In this document: positions 51,255-60,042 of the stretch, in pieces | Numbering within the stretch: the stretch's first letter is position 1 | Layout: each line of letters opens with the position of its first letter | NCBI GenBank assembly: GCA_963588905.1 | Contig: CAVAJF010000002.1 | Location: 85,372-149,371, forward strand | Direction of reading: 5' to 3' | Length of the DNA stretch: 64,000 bases | Source: Butyricicoccus_A sp963588905 | Lineage (GTDB): Bacteria > Bacillota > Clostridia > Oscillospirales > Butyricicoccaceae | Notes under the pieces: model-generated | The model's database searches: none | What the model was told of the DNA's origin: nothing | What the model saw: the letters and a program-made list of their open reading frames with translations, nothing else | Made by a program: the position numbers and the translations under genes

Positions 51255-53324
51255 TTGGATAACAAAAGCAATAACAACAAAATGAGAGGGTTCGGATTTT
51301 ATGCCATTATTATCGTCCTTCTCGTGATTACAGTTTCTGTTCTGCTTCAGCAGAACGACAACACGACGGTGACCTATTCGCAGGTTGTGGAGGCGTTCGA
51401 AAACAAGCAGGTTACGGAATTTGTCATCAAAGACAGCTCGTTGCAGGCAACGCTGAAAGACGGCAAGACCATGACCTATGAGCTGCCGAGCGTGGAACTG
51501 TTTTTCAATGATTTGGGAGACACCATCCGTCAGGAAAAGAAGGATGGCGTCATCAAGAGCTATAACTGGACAAAGACCGAGGTGCCTTGGTGGGCAAGTG
51601 CCATTCCATATGTTATTATGCTCGTCATTTTTGGCCTGTTCTGGTACTTTATGTTCAGCCGCGCAGATGGCGGCGGCGGACGCGGTGCCATGCAGTTTGG
51701 CAAGGCGCGCATCAAGAATGCAGAGGATGACAAACGCCATGTGACATTCCAGGATGTCGCGGGTGCGGATGAAGAGAAGGCGGAGCTGGAGGAAATCGTC
51801 GAATTCCTCAAGAATCCGCAAAAATTTACGCAGATTGGCGCGCGCATTCCGAAGGGCGTTCTGCTGGTAGGCCCTCCGGGAACCGGTAAAACCCTGCTGG
51901 CACGTGCCGTTGCCGGTGAAGCAGGCGTTCCGTTCCTGTCTATTTCCGGCTCTGACTTTGTCGAGCTGTATGTCGGTGTCGGCGCATCGCGCGTGCGTGA
52001 TTTGTTCGGCGAGGCAAAGAAAAAGTCTCCGGCTATCGTCTTTATTGATGAGATCGACGCCGTTGGCCGTCACAGAGGCGCAGGTCTCGGCGGCGGACAC
52101 GACGAGCGCGAGCAGACGCTCAACCAGTTGCTGGTTGAGATGGACGGCTTTGGCGCAAACGAAGGCGTCATCGTCATTGCAGCGACAAACCGTCAGGACA
52201 TTCTGGACCCGGCTCTGCTGCGTCCGGGACGCTTTGACCGTCAGGTCTATGTCGGCGCACCGGATATGAAGGGTCGTGAGGACATACTCAAGGTACATGC
52301 CCGCGGCAAGCAGTTCGATCCGGATGTTCGCTTTGATTCGATTGCAAAATCTACCGCTGGCTTCACCGGCGCAGATTTGGAAAACCTGCTCAATGAGGCA
52401 GCTCTGCTGGCGGCTCGCCGCAACAAGCGCCTGATTAGCATGGAAGACATTGAGGACTCCTTCCTCAAGGTAATTATGGGCACGGAAAAGAAGTCCCGCG
52501 TGATGACAGACCGCGAAAAGCGCCTGACGGCTTATCACGAAGCAGGTCATGCGATTGCAACGCGCTGCCTGCCGACGCAGGATCCGGTTCATACGATTTC
52601 AATTATTCCGCGCGGCCGCGCAGGCGGCTTTACCATGAGCCTGCCGCAGGAAGAAAAGTTCTATGCGTCCAAGAATGAGATGCTGGACGATTTGGTTGTT
52701 CTGCTCGGCGGTCGTGTCGCAGAAAAGCTGACGATGGATGATATTTCCACCGGTGCTTCCAACGATATTGAGCGAGCAACTTCTGTGGCAAAGAGCATGG
52801 TTACCAAGTACGGTATGAGTGATCTCATCGGCCCGATCAACTATAGCAGTGGTCAGCAGGAAATCTTCCTCGGCCGTGATATGGTAGAGACCGATGCAAT
52901 CTCTGAAAATGTCGCAGCGAAAATTGATGAAGAGATTCGCCGCATCATTCTCGAAGCGTATGCCAAGTGCGAGGACATTCTCAAGGAACATATGGATCAG
53001 CTGTCCGCTGTGGGAGAGTATCTGATTCGCAATGAGACGATGGACGGCGATGCCTTTGAAAAGATGTTCAATGGCGAGACCGTGCCGGATCATGAAAAGG
53101 GCGCACAGGTATTCCATATCGAGTCCGGCGCTGCCAATACGGCAAAGCAGGACGAAGAGCAGCAGGCTGATGCATCCGATGCAGAGGCAACCAAGGAATT
53201 TCAGCCGATGGATACGCCGCAGTCTGCCGATGAGACCGTATCTCTGGAAGAAGCAGCAAAAAAGCTGTTTGTAGACGACAAGAAGGACGAAAATCCTTCT
53301 GAACCGGAGGACGAGGGCGAATAA
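51255..53324 (+). CDS. ftsH: ATP-dependent zinc metalloprotease FtsH
   Basis: Membrane AAA protease, 689 residues. Two helices (about 13-31 and 113-132) flank an external domain. The AAA motor has Walker A GPPGTGKT near residue 202 and Walker B IVFIDEID, with the SRH region following, and the zinc site is HEAGH near residue 425. The C-terminal 75 residues form an acidic low-complexity tail. The start is TTG at 51255, with AAAGGAG upstream at somewhat long spacing. Confidence 0.97.
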   Translation: MDNKSNNNKMRGFGFYAIIIVLLVITVSVLLQQNDNTTVTYSQVVEAFENKQVTEFVIKDSSLQATLKDGKTMTYELPSVELFFNDLGDTIRQEKKDGVIKSYNWTKTEVPWWASAIPYVIMLVIFGLFWYFMFSRADGGGGRGAMQFGKARIKNAEDDKRHVTFQDVAGADEEKAELEEIVEFLKNPQKFTQIGARIPKGVLLVGPPGTGKTLLARAVAGEAGVPFLSISGSDFVELYVGVGASRVRDLFGEAKKKSPAIVFIDEIDAVGRHRGAGLGGGHDEREQTLNQLLVEMDGFGANEGVIVIAATNRQDILDPALLRPGRFDRQVYVGAPDMKGREDILKVHARGKQFDPDVRFDSIAKSTAGFTGADLENLLNEAALLAARRNKRLISMEDIEDSFLKVIMGTEKKSRVMTDREKRLTAYHEAGHAIATRCLPTQDPVHTISIIPRGRAGGFTMSLPQEEKFYASKNEMLDDLVVLLGGRVAEKLTMDDISTGASNDIERATSVAKSMVTKYGMSDLIGPINYSSGQQEIFLGRDMVETDAISENVAAKIDEEIRRIILEAYAKCEDILKEHMDQLSAVGEYLIRNETMDGDAFEKMFNGETVPDHEKGAQVFHIESGAANTAKQDEEQQADASDAEATKEFQPMDTPQSADETVSLEEAAKKLFVDDKKDENPSEPEDEGE

Positions 53325-53343
53325 TTCGCAGATAAACAGAGAA

Positions 53344-53388
53344 AAAGCACTAGAACCGGAAATTTTTCCGGAACTAGTGCTTTTGTTT
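53344..53388 (+). terminator. terminator of ftsH
   Basis: Long stem AGCACTAGAACCGGAAA with near-perfect complement (53344-53363 with 53365-53384), then TTTTGTTTT. Confidence 0.9.
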
Positions 53389-53397
53389 TGCGTTTAC

Positions 53398-53728
53398 GCG
53401 CAGACCAAACTCGTCTCTCCCTTTGGGAGAGATGTCGCGTAGCGACAGAGAGGGCAAGCTCCTTCCCTCTTACGCACAGACCAAACTTGTCTCTCCCTCT
53501 GGGAGAGATGTCGCGAAGCGACAGAGAGGGCTAATACCAGCTGACATAGTTTTTTTGAAGGTTTACCCTGATATGAATTTGTTAGCGCGCTGCCCTCTCA
53601 GTCATTTGCTGCGCAAATGCCAGCTCTCCCAGAGGGAGAGCCGAGAAGCCGGTGCGAACTGCACGTCTGATGAAGCAGGGGGACTCTGATGCAGACTTGT
53701 TTGCGCGCTGCTCCTTCCGTCACGGCTT
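53398..53728 (+). repeat. composite palindromic repeat, copy 1
   Basis: Order A1 (53413-53455), A2 (53489-53531), a 60-base AT-rich spacer, B (53592-53650) and a conserved right arm to about 53725 containing GCTGCTCCTTCC. A units are GTCTCTCCC..GGGAGAGATGTCGCG(T/A)AGCGACAGAGAGGGC; B carries the GCTCTCCC/GGGAGAGC pair with a CATTTGCTGCGCAAATG hairpin. There is no ORF. The same elements in reverse order and orientation make up the copy at 60043-60369. Confidence 0.85.
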
Positions 53729-53745
53729 GCGCCGCGCCACCTTCC

Positions 53746-54420
53746 TCATACCTCCGCAGAGGCGAGCAGGGTGAACTGATTGCGGTGAAAGCGCAGCTTG
53801 CCTTCCGTTTGCAGACGGCTCAGCTCGGCAGACAAGGCACTGCGGTCAACAGACAGATAATCGGCGAGTTGCTGCCGGTTAAACGGAATGCGGAACGTGG
53901 TGGAACCGCTCAAAACCGCCTGTTCAGACAAATACGACAACACTTTTCCGCGGATCGTGCGCTGCGTACAGTGGCGGATTTTTTGACTGAGCACCCGATT
54001 TTTCTGCGCCAGCACCGTGACATAGTTGTGAATGAGTCGATTGTGAAAGGCGCAGCTGTTGGAGCAAGCGGTCAGCAGGTGCTGCATGTCCAGATACAAA
54101 ACCTCCGTGTCCTGCTTGGCGAGAACAGAGACATCTGCCGTGTGGTCGGGCAGACAGGCAAAGACTTCGCCGAATAAATCTGCCGGACGGCAAATCGCGT
54201 GAATGGTTTGATTGCCCCAAAAGTCCTCGCGGACAATGTGTAGCTCGCCGCGCAGAACAATACCCGCCCGCGTGACCGTCTCGCCTGCGCGAAAGACAAA
54301 ACTGTGTTTGGAATAGCTTTGCCGGTTGGCAGAGATACAGCCGAGCACGGCGGAGATCTCGTGCGGAGCAAGACCGCGGAACAGCCAGCAGTCCGCTAAA
54401 ATGGAAGAAAATGTATGCAT
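53746..54420 (-). CDS. Crp/Fnr-family transcriptional regulator
   Basis: A 224-residue regulator with an N-terminal cyclic-nucleotide-binding-like beta barrel (about 15-120), a dimer helix and a C-terminal winged helix (FNRQQLADYLSVDRSALSAELS). The FNR-type cluster of N-terminal cysteines is absent (only Cys11 and Cys28), so it is not a canonical oxygen-sensing FNR. It is divergent from a ferredoxin-type gene and likely activates it through the palindrome at 54436-54451. Its stop lies at the edge of repeat copy 1. Confidence 0.9.
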   Translation of the reverse strand: MHTFSSILADCWLFRGLAPHEISAVLGCISANRQSYSKHSFVFRAGETVTRAGIVLRGELHIVREDFWGNQTIHAICRPADLFGEVFACLPDHTADVSVLAKQDTEVLYLDMQHLLTACSNSCAFHNRLIHNYVTVLAQKNRVLSQKIRHCTQRTIRGKVLSYLSEQAVLSGSTTFRIPFNRQQLADYLSVDRSALSAELSRLQTEGKLRFHRNQFTLLASAEV

Positions 54421-54435
54421 AAAATCGCCTTTCTT

Positions 54436-54485
54436 CGTTGGAAATCCAACGGAAAATTTCTTGTGCTTGCAGTATAATACGTTTC
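54436..54485 (+). promoter_or_regulatory. activator-type promoter with Crp/Fnr-like palindrome
   Basis: CGTTGGA-AA-TCCAACG (54436-54451) is centred at 54443.5. The -10 TATAAT is at 54473-54478 with no recognisable -35. With a start near 54485, the palindrome centre is at about -41.5, the class II activator position. Confidence 0.7.
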
Positions 54486-54534
54486 AATAAGAAATGCAAC
54501 CAATACTAACGGATACGAATAGAAGGAGAACCAT

Positions 54535-55131
54535 ATGAAACGACGGATTATTGAAATCAATCGAGAAAAATGCAACGGCTGTGGTCTGTGTGTCGATGCC
54601 TGTCATGAGGGTGCCATTGGCTTGGTACACGGCAAGGCACAGCTGATGCGCGATGATTATTGCGACGGTTTGGGAGACTGCCTGCCGAACTGCCCGACCG
54701 GTGCGATTTCCTTTATTGAAAAGGAAACCGTGCCGTATGATGAACAGGCAGTCAAAGCGCATATGGATGCGAGAAAGCTGCAAAATTGGCCGGTACAGAT
54801 CAAGCTGGCCGCGCCCAATGCGCCGTATTTTCAGGACTGTGATTTACTCATTGCCGCGGACTGCACGGCGTATGCTTATGCAGGCTTCCATGAGCGGTTT
54901 GTTCAAAATCGTGTGACGGTGATCGGCTGCCCGAAGCTGGACAATATCGACTACAGTGTCAAGCTCGCGGCGATTTTGCAGCTCAATACCATTCGCTCGA
55001 TTACCGTCACGCGCATGGAAGTGCCGTGCTGCGGCGGACTGACTGCTATGGTGGAAAAAGCGGTTGCCATGAGCGGCAAACAGATTCCGGTTCACATCCA
55101 GACCATCTCTATTGACGGAAAACTGCTGTGA
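54535..55131 (+). CDS. 4Fe-4S ferredoxin-type protein
   Basis: A 198-residue protein. The first 60 residues hold two cluster motifs: a standard CNGCGLCVDACH and a variant in CDGLGDCLPNCP. The remainder (70-198) has a DCTAYAYAGFH segment and a PCCGG motif near residue 165, which could bind another cofactor. This build is frequent next to Crp-type regulators and hybrid-cluster proteins in anaerobes. Role in nitrosative or oxidative stress is an inference. AAGGAG before the ATG. Confidence 0.85.
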   Translation: MKRRIIEINREKCNGCGLCVDACHEGAIGLVHGKAQLMRDDYCDGLGDCLPNCPTGAISFIEKETVPYDEQAVKAHMDARKLQNWPVQIKLAAPNAPYFQDCDLLIAADCTAYAYAGFHERFVQNRVTVIGCPKLDNIDYSVKLAAILQLNTIRSITVTRMEVPCCGGLTAMVEKAVAMSGKQIPVHIQTISIDGKLL

Positions 55132-55171
55132 TGATAAGATAACAAAAAAGAGCAGAGAGGAGTCGGTTTAC

Positions 55172-55480
55172 ATGAAAATTGATGGAAATGAACTGGCAAT
55201 CAGGCAAAATGAGTTGGATCAGCAGGGCTTCAAAAAAGAAGCTTATGAGATGAAGATGGAATTTCTGCGTCAGGTACGAGAGAGCGGCGATCACTGTCCC
55301 TGTCAGGAAGCATGTCCCCACCACGGAAATTGCTTTGAATGCGTGACGATTCACCGCGGACACCGCGACCATCTGCCGATGTGCCTGTGGGATATGGTCA
55401 ATGAGCGTATTGCGGCACTGTCACATATGACAGAAGGCTCTCTGCATCAGTATGAGCAGAATCACGCAAAGAAAGAATAA
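55172..55480 (+). CDS. small Cys/His-rich protein, unknown function
   Basis: A 102-residue soluble protein not recognised in detail. The central segment has CPCQEACPHHGNCFECV, then HRGHRDHLPMC, a dense set of six Cys and several His that looks like a metal site. The ATG at 55172 has GAGGAG upstream; a frame start 20 codons earlier overlaps the preceding gene region without a site. It lies 40 bases after the ferredoxin-type gene and is probably in the same operon. Confidence 0.75.
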   Translation: MKIDGNELAIRQNELDQQGFKKEAYEMKMEFLRQVRESGDHCPCQEACPHHGNCFECVTIHRGHRDHLPMCLWDMVNERIAALSHMTEGSLHQYEQNHAKKE

Positions 55481-55536
55481 AAATTTGCAGATTTTGCTTA
55501 TTTTATGCCGAATCAAAGAGAAATATCCGTGTTTCG

Positions 55537-55565
55537 TTGAAAAAGCTCCTGTTTTGTAGTATAAT
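55537..55565 (+). promoter_or_regulatory. promoter of the YD-repeat SLH protein
   Basis: TTGAAA, 17-base spacer, TATAAT. Confidence 0.8.
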
Positions 55566-55604
55566 AAAAATATACACAAAAAGTGACAGGAGGGACTCAA
55601 ACGT

Positions 55605-56999
55605 ATGACATGGACAAAACGATTGACGAGTGTGATGCTGGCGGGCGTGATGTGCGCAGCAGCACTGACCACCGGTGCACTGGCAGAGGATGCCGGATCT
55701 GGCGGTTATGATACGACGCACAGACCGAGCCACAGCGCGGAGTATGTGCTGAGCAGTTCGACAACCTATGATATGAAGACATCTGCGAAGCAGGAGAGCA
55801 CGACCTATTGGAACGATGCGCGCGGCAATATTGTCAAAGCGGTGGACTATAACAGCAATGGCGAGCAGACCGCATGGGAGGCCTATGCCTACAACAGCAA
55901 CAATCAGCTGACGCAGATCAGTGAATATCAGGGAGACAACCTGACGCAGACCAATACCTATGATCGTGACCAGAGCGGCAACATTACCCGCGAGGTTGCA
56001 ACGGTCAAGGAATCCGGCGGCAATGCTGTATACGAATATTGGTATACCTATGACTCGCACAACAACATCACGAAAAAGACGCTGAATTTTACGGAGCATG
56101 GTCAAAAGGCGACCTATGTTGAAAAGTTTAGTTATGAGTATAACAACGCCGGCAATATCGCGAAAAAGACGGCGTATACGACGGTTGACGGCAAAGACCA
56201 TTTGATGTTCTGGCAGACGTATACCTATGACGATCAGAACCGCGTGTCGCAGATTCAATATCAGGACAACGGTGATGCAGAGGGCGGTGCACTGAACTTC
56301 ACCGAACAGCGTTTCCAGTATAGCGATGAAGGCAATGAGGATTGCTTTGACCATCTGCAAAACGCACAGTATGAAGGTACGTATACGCTGTACCATTACA
56401 ACAAGCTCAGCGAAAATACACCGTATACCTTGACCTATGACGAGATGTTCTGCGATGTTAGTGCGAGCAATTGGTTTGCACCGGCGGTAGAGTATGTGTA
56501 CAACAATGGTATGATGAACGGCACCGCGCCGGGTCGATTTGAACCGAACGGTACGCTGACCCGCGCACAAATCGCGCAGATTTTGTATGCGAAGAACGGA
56601 CAGCCGACAGTGACCGGCACAACACCGTTTACCGATGTGGCACAGGGCGCTTGGTACTACAATGCCGTTTGCTGGGCATACGAAAACAAGATTGTCGCAG
56701 GCACTTCTGCCACGACCTATTCACCGAATGATGCGGTAACCCGTGAGCAGTTGGCAAGAATGCTGTATGCCGCAGCCGGTTCGCCGGAAGTGACAGAGGG
56801 TTCGCTGAACGGCTTTGTCGATGCATCGTCGGTTTCGGATTGGGCAAAAACGGCGATGCTGTGGGCAAATCAGAACGGCATCATCAATGGCTCGAAGGAT
56901 AATGGCACGGTACGATTGAACCCGAAGCAGGGGGCAACACGTGCAGAAGCAGCGACGATGATGAAGTCTTATGCCGCTTACGAGGCAAGCAACAATTGA
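55605..56999 (+). CDS. secreted SLH protein with YD repeats
   Basis: A 464-residue surface protein. A signal peptide runs to about residue 27. The middle (40-270) has YD/RHS-like repeats (YDRDQSGNITRE, YDSHNNITKK, YNNAGNIAKK, YDDQNRVSQ). Three C-terminal SLH domains (about 285-460) serve for wall anchoring. It resembles the lipoprotein at 9.2-10.1 kb in the repeat part but uses SLH anchoring instead of a lipid. The stop codon overlaps the -35 of the following riboswitch promoter. Confidence 0.88.
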   Translation: MTWTKRLTSVMLAGVMCAAALTTGALAEDAGSGGYDTTHRPSHSAEYVLSSSTTYDMKTSAKQESTTYWNDARGNIVKAVDYNSNGEQTAWEAYAYNSNNQLTQISEYQGDNLTQTNTYDRDQSGNITREVATVKESGGNAVYEYWYTYDSHNNITKKTLNFTEHGQKATYVEKFSYEYNNAGNIAKKTAYTTVDGKDHLMFWQTYTYDDQNRVSQIQYQDNGDAEGGALNFTEQRFQYSDEGNEDCFDHLQNAQYEGTYTLYHYNKLSENTPYTLTYDEMFCDVSASNWFAPAVEYVYNNGMMNGTAPGRFEPNGTLTRAQIAQILYAKNGQPTVTGTTPFTDVAQGAWYYNAVCWAYENKIVAGTSATTYSPNDAVTREQLARMLYAAAGSPEVTEGSLNGFVDASSVSDWAKTAMLWANQNGIINGSKDNGTVRLNPKQGATRAEAATMMKSYAAYEASNN

Positions 57000-57023
57000 C
57001 ATTCTCTAAAATTCTGCTATAAT
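56996..57023 (+). promoter_or_regulatory. promoter of the riboswitch-MATE unit
   Basis: TTGACA, 16-base spacer, TATAAT. The TTGACA shares the TGA stop of the preceding gene. Confidence 0.85.
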
Positions 57024-57030
57024 AGCAGCT

Positions 57031-57143
57031 GGTCGGACGGTACAAGCTATGTACCCTGCAAGGTGTCTCAAGCAGATTGAGATTCCCGGACGGACATGAA
57101 ACATCATGAGCCAGATAAGACTTTTGTCTTATCTGGCTTTTTT
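57031..57143 (+). promoter_or_regulatory. riboswitch, probable guanidine-IV (mepA motif), with terminator
   Basis: The leader has the hairpin GGTAC..GTACC (57039-57054), the unpaired CTGCAAGGTGT, the hairpin TCTCAA..TTGAGA, then CCCGGACGGACATGAAAC. A perfect terminator follows (57110-57121 with 57126-57137, then six T). The gene controlled is a MATE exporter. This order and gene context match what I recall of the mepA motif (guanidine-IV) RNAs; I could not align it to the consensus. Confidence 0.7.
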
Positions 57144-57174
57144 GATGAGAAAAACAGAAATTTGGAGGAAAAAC

Positions 57175-58488
57175 ATGGATTTACTACAGGATCAGGTGAG
57201 GAAATTATATCTGCGCTTCCTGCTTCCGTCGCTTGGCAGCGCGATGGTCATGTCGATCTATACTCTGACCGATGCGATTGTCATCGGGCAGGGTGTCGGT
57301 GCCGATGCGCTGGCGGCGCTCAGTATTACAACGCCGCTGCTGTGCGTGCTCATGGCGATGGGTATCTTGTTTGGCGTGGGCGGTTCCGTGCAAATGAGTA
57401 TGCAGCGCGGTGCGGGCAAGCAAGAAAAGGCAAATGAATTTTTTACGCTGTCTCTCGTCACACTGGCTGTCGTAGCGCTGGCACTGTGGCTGATATATGG
57501 ACTGGGTATTTCTGTGCTGCTTCACGTGATGGGCGCCAATGATACGCTGTTTCCATATGCGCTGACGTATATGAAATATATCAATCTGTTTTTGCCCGTG
57601 GCGGTGTTTTCTAATTTTATTGCGATTTTTGTTCGAGCAGACGGTGATCCCAACCGCGCCATGGCGGGCGTGCTGTGCGGCGGTGCTGTCAACATCATTC
57701 TGGATATTGTGCTTGTCTTTCCGCTGCATATGGGAATCGGCGGCGCGGCATTGGCTTCCATGATTGGCATGGTGATTCAGGTGCTGGTGGCAGGCTCTCA
57801 CTTTGTCAGCGCAAAAAACGGCTTGCATCTCATCCGCCCGAAGCAGGTGTGTCCTGGTGTGAAAAAAATTATCGCCAATGGCATTCCGAGCTTTTTCAAT
57901 GAATTTGCCAATGGATTTATCGTGCTGCTGTTCAACGTACAGATTCTGCGGTATTGCGGAGAATCCGCGCTGTCCGTGTACAGCGTCATTTCCAACTGTG
58001 TGATTTTGTTCAATTCCCTGTTTACCGGCGTAGGGCAGTCTATTCAGCCGGTCGTTGCGACCAATTACGGTGCCGGCAAGTGGGATCGTATTGGAAAAGT
58101 AAAAAACATGGCCTTTGTGACGATTATCGTCATGGGAGCCATGTTTTCTGTGAGTGGTATTGTCTTTCCGACAAACGTATGCGCAATATTTATGGGTATG
58201 ACCGCGGAAATGAACGCCATTGCGCAAGTCGGTGTGCGCCTGTATTTTATCGCCTTTTTGCCGATGGGCATCAATCTGCTGACCTCGTATTATTTGCAGT
58301 CCGTGATGTGCGTCAAGCAGTCGCTGACGATTTCCTTGCTGCGCAATATCCTTTTGAGCGGGATAGGAATTTTGCTCTTTCCGCTGATGCTGGGCGGCAA
58401 TAGCCTGTGGATGGTCATGCCAACCGTGGAGATCGTTGTGTTGCTGCTCAGCACGGTATTTCTCAAACAGCATCGCCAGCGGCGTTAA
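57175..58488 (+). CDS. MATE-family multidrug/guanidinium exporter (MepA-like)
   Basis: A 437-residue protein with twelve helices and the typical NorM/MepA layout (TDAIVIGQGVGADALAALSI in helix 1-2, FIAIFVRADGDPNRAMAG in helix 4-5). The ATG at 57175 has GGAGG 8 bases upstream; an in-frame ATG at 57106 lies within the terminator. Placed under a guanidine-IV-like leader, so export of guanidinium or related cations is likely. Confidence 0.9.
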   Translation: MDLLQDQVRKLYLRFLLPSLGSAMVMSIYTLTDAIVIGQGVGADALAALSITTPLLCVLMAMGILFGVGGSVQMSMQRGAGKQEKANEFFTLSLVTLAVVALALWLIYGLGISVLLHVMGANDTLFPYALTYMKYINLFLPVAVFSNFIAIFVRADGDPNRAMAGVLCGGAVNIILDIVLVFPLHMGIGGAALASMIGMVIQVLVAGSHFVSAKNGLHLIRPKQVCPGVKKIIANGIPSFFNEFANGFIVLLFNVQILRYCGESALSVYSVISNCVILFNSLFTGVGQSIQPVVATNYGAGKWDRIGKVKNMAFVTIIVMGAMFSVSGIVFPTNVCAIFMGMTAEMNAIAQVGVRLYFIAFLPMGINLLTSYYLQSVMCVKQSLTISLLRNILLSGIGILLFPLMLGGNSLWMVMPTVEIVVLLLSTVFLKQHRQRR

Positions 58489-59141
58489 TTTCCGAACAAA
58501 AACCGCTGAAGCGGTTTGGTCATGCGCTTTTCCCAGAAGCGGATGCACATGCCGACGCCAAAGGCGGCGATGAGCGTGCCTTCGCGCACGCCGCTGATGT
58601 TGTGCAGCTGGGTGACGGATAACAGCACAGTCAAAATGACAACGATACAGTCAAAGACGATTTTGCAGCTGGACATGGGCTTGCCGGTGACCTCTGCCAG
58701 CGCAAGGGCTACGCCGTCTGCGGGCATAGACATAATATCCGCTGTGACGTACAGAAAGATACCGGAGCCGAGAAAAAGAATGCTGCACAGCATGTAGATA
58801 AATTGAATGGGATATGCCGGATGCTGCGGCAGCAGGGCAGTCAGTGCGCCGGACAGGCTGACAAACCAGCCGAAAATCATGGACAGAACAATCTGCAAGA
58901 GATTTTTCCACTGGAATCGGCGGCGCAGAATGCAAATCTGCAAGACGATATACACCGAGAAAACCAGTGTGGTGCACAGACCGAGACTTTTTTGTGCAAT
59001 CAGACTGACGATATATGGCAGCGTATCAATGGGCGATACGCCGATGCCGGATAAAACCGATAGATTGACGCCGATTGTCATGAGAAACATGCCGATGAGA
59101 TAAATTGGGATGCGGCGTTCCCAATGCTTGGATGCTGACAC
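58485..59141 (-). CDS. YczE/YyaS/YitT-family membrane protein
   Basis: A 218-residue protein with five or six helices, starting with YLIGMFLMTIGVNLSVLSGIGVSPIDTLPY, the usual YczE pattern, with ADIMSMPADGVALAL in the middle. Four-base overlap with the end of the convergent MATE gene. Function unknown; related proteins affect surfactin synthesis in Bacillus. Confidence 0.85.
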   Translation of the reverse strand: MSASKHWERRIPIYLIGMFLMTIGVNLSVLSGIGVSPIDTLPYIVSLIAQKSLGLCTTLVFSVYIVLQICILRRRFQWKNLLQIVLSMIFGWFVSLSGALTALLPQHPAYPIQFIYMLCSILFLGSGIFLYVTADIMSMPADGVALALAEVTGKPMSSCKIVFDCIVVILTVLLSVTQLHNISGVREGTLIAAFGVGMCIRFWEKRMTKPLQRFLFGN

Positions 59142-59276
59142 AGCATCACCTCCTCCTGTGTGATAGTATCAGTATACCAGAAACTTGCGTGTGAATATAG
59201 AACATTCTTGCGAAACAAGGCGAAACGGTGCTATGATACATACAGAGGAATTTGTGATGAAAGGTTGGAGAAAACA

Positions 59277-60038
59277 ATGCTCTCAAGTGAAATTCAAGAA
59301 ATCATGCGCGAATGCGGACAGCTCATGCTGCGGGCGGACCACGCCAATGCGGCGGTAGAAAATAAGGGAAGATATAATGATCTTGTCACGAAGTATGACA
59401 AAAAGATTCAGGATATTTTGAAGAAGCGTCTGCTGGACATCGCGCCGGATGCGCATTTTGTCGGAGAAGAAGAGGATGTGCATGAGTCCATTGCCAAGGG
59501 ACGCGCATTTATCGTAGATCCGATTGACGGCACGACCAATTTTGTCAAGGACTATAAATGCAGCGTGATTTCTGTCGCCATGACGATGGACGGAGAGGTG
59601 ACATTGGGACTGGTATACAATCCGTATCTCGATGAGATGTACACCGCGCAGAAGGGCAAGGGCGCTTCGTGCAATGGCATTCCGATTCATGTTTCTGACC
59701 ATGTATTGCACGAAGGCATTGTGTTGTACGGTTCTGCTTCGTATTATCGGGAGCTGATTGACGAATCCTTTCGTCTGCTGCGCCTGTGTGCCGATGAGGC
59801 GATGGATATTCGCCGCAGCGGCTCGGCTGCATGGGATTTGTGCACGATTGCCGCAGGCCGCGCAGAGATGTTCTTTGAGCTGCGCTTGCAGCCGTGGGAT
59901 TTTGCCGCAGGCAGCCTGATTGTCACGGAAGCAGGCGGCACAGTCACCTGTGTCGATGGCAGCCCGATTGCGGTCGATGCGCCGTGCTCGATTCTCGCCA
60001 AGGGAACACAGGTGGACGATGCATTTATGCGGAAGTAA
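59277..60038 (+). CDS. inositol monophosphatase family protein
   Basis: A 253-residue Mg-dependent phosphatase. The metal motifs are GEEED (about residue 66), DPIDGTTNFVKDY (about 83-95) and WDFAAGSLIVTEAGG (about 208). The ATG at 59277 has GGTTGGAG upstream; the frame extends 39 codons further but without a binding site. Could act on inositol phosphate, fructose-1,6-bisphosphate or PAP. The stop lies at the border of repeat copy 2. Confidence 0.9.
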   Translation: MLSSEIQEIMRECGQLMLRADHANAAVENKGRYNDLVTKYDKKIQDILKKRLLDIAPDAHFVGEEEDVHESIAKGRAFIVDPIDGTTNFVKDYKCSVISVAMTMDGEVTLGLVYNPYLDEMYTAQKGKGASCNGIPIHVSDHVLHEGIVLYGSASYYRELIDESFRLLRLCADEAMDIRRSGSAAWDLCTIAAGRAEMFFELRLQPWDFAAGSLIVTEAGGTVTCVDGSPIAVDAPCSILAKGTQVDDAFMRK

Positions 60039-60042
60039 AACC

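Noticed and set aside
53689..54177. Plus-strand frame opposite the Crp regulator
   Set aside because: It begins in repeat copy 1 and lies antisense to a well-formed Crp-family gene; no start signal.
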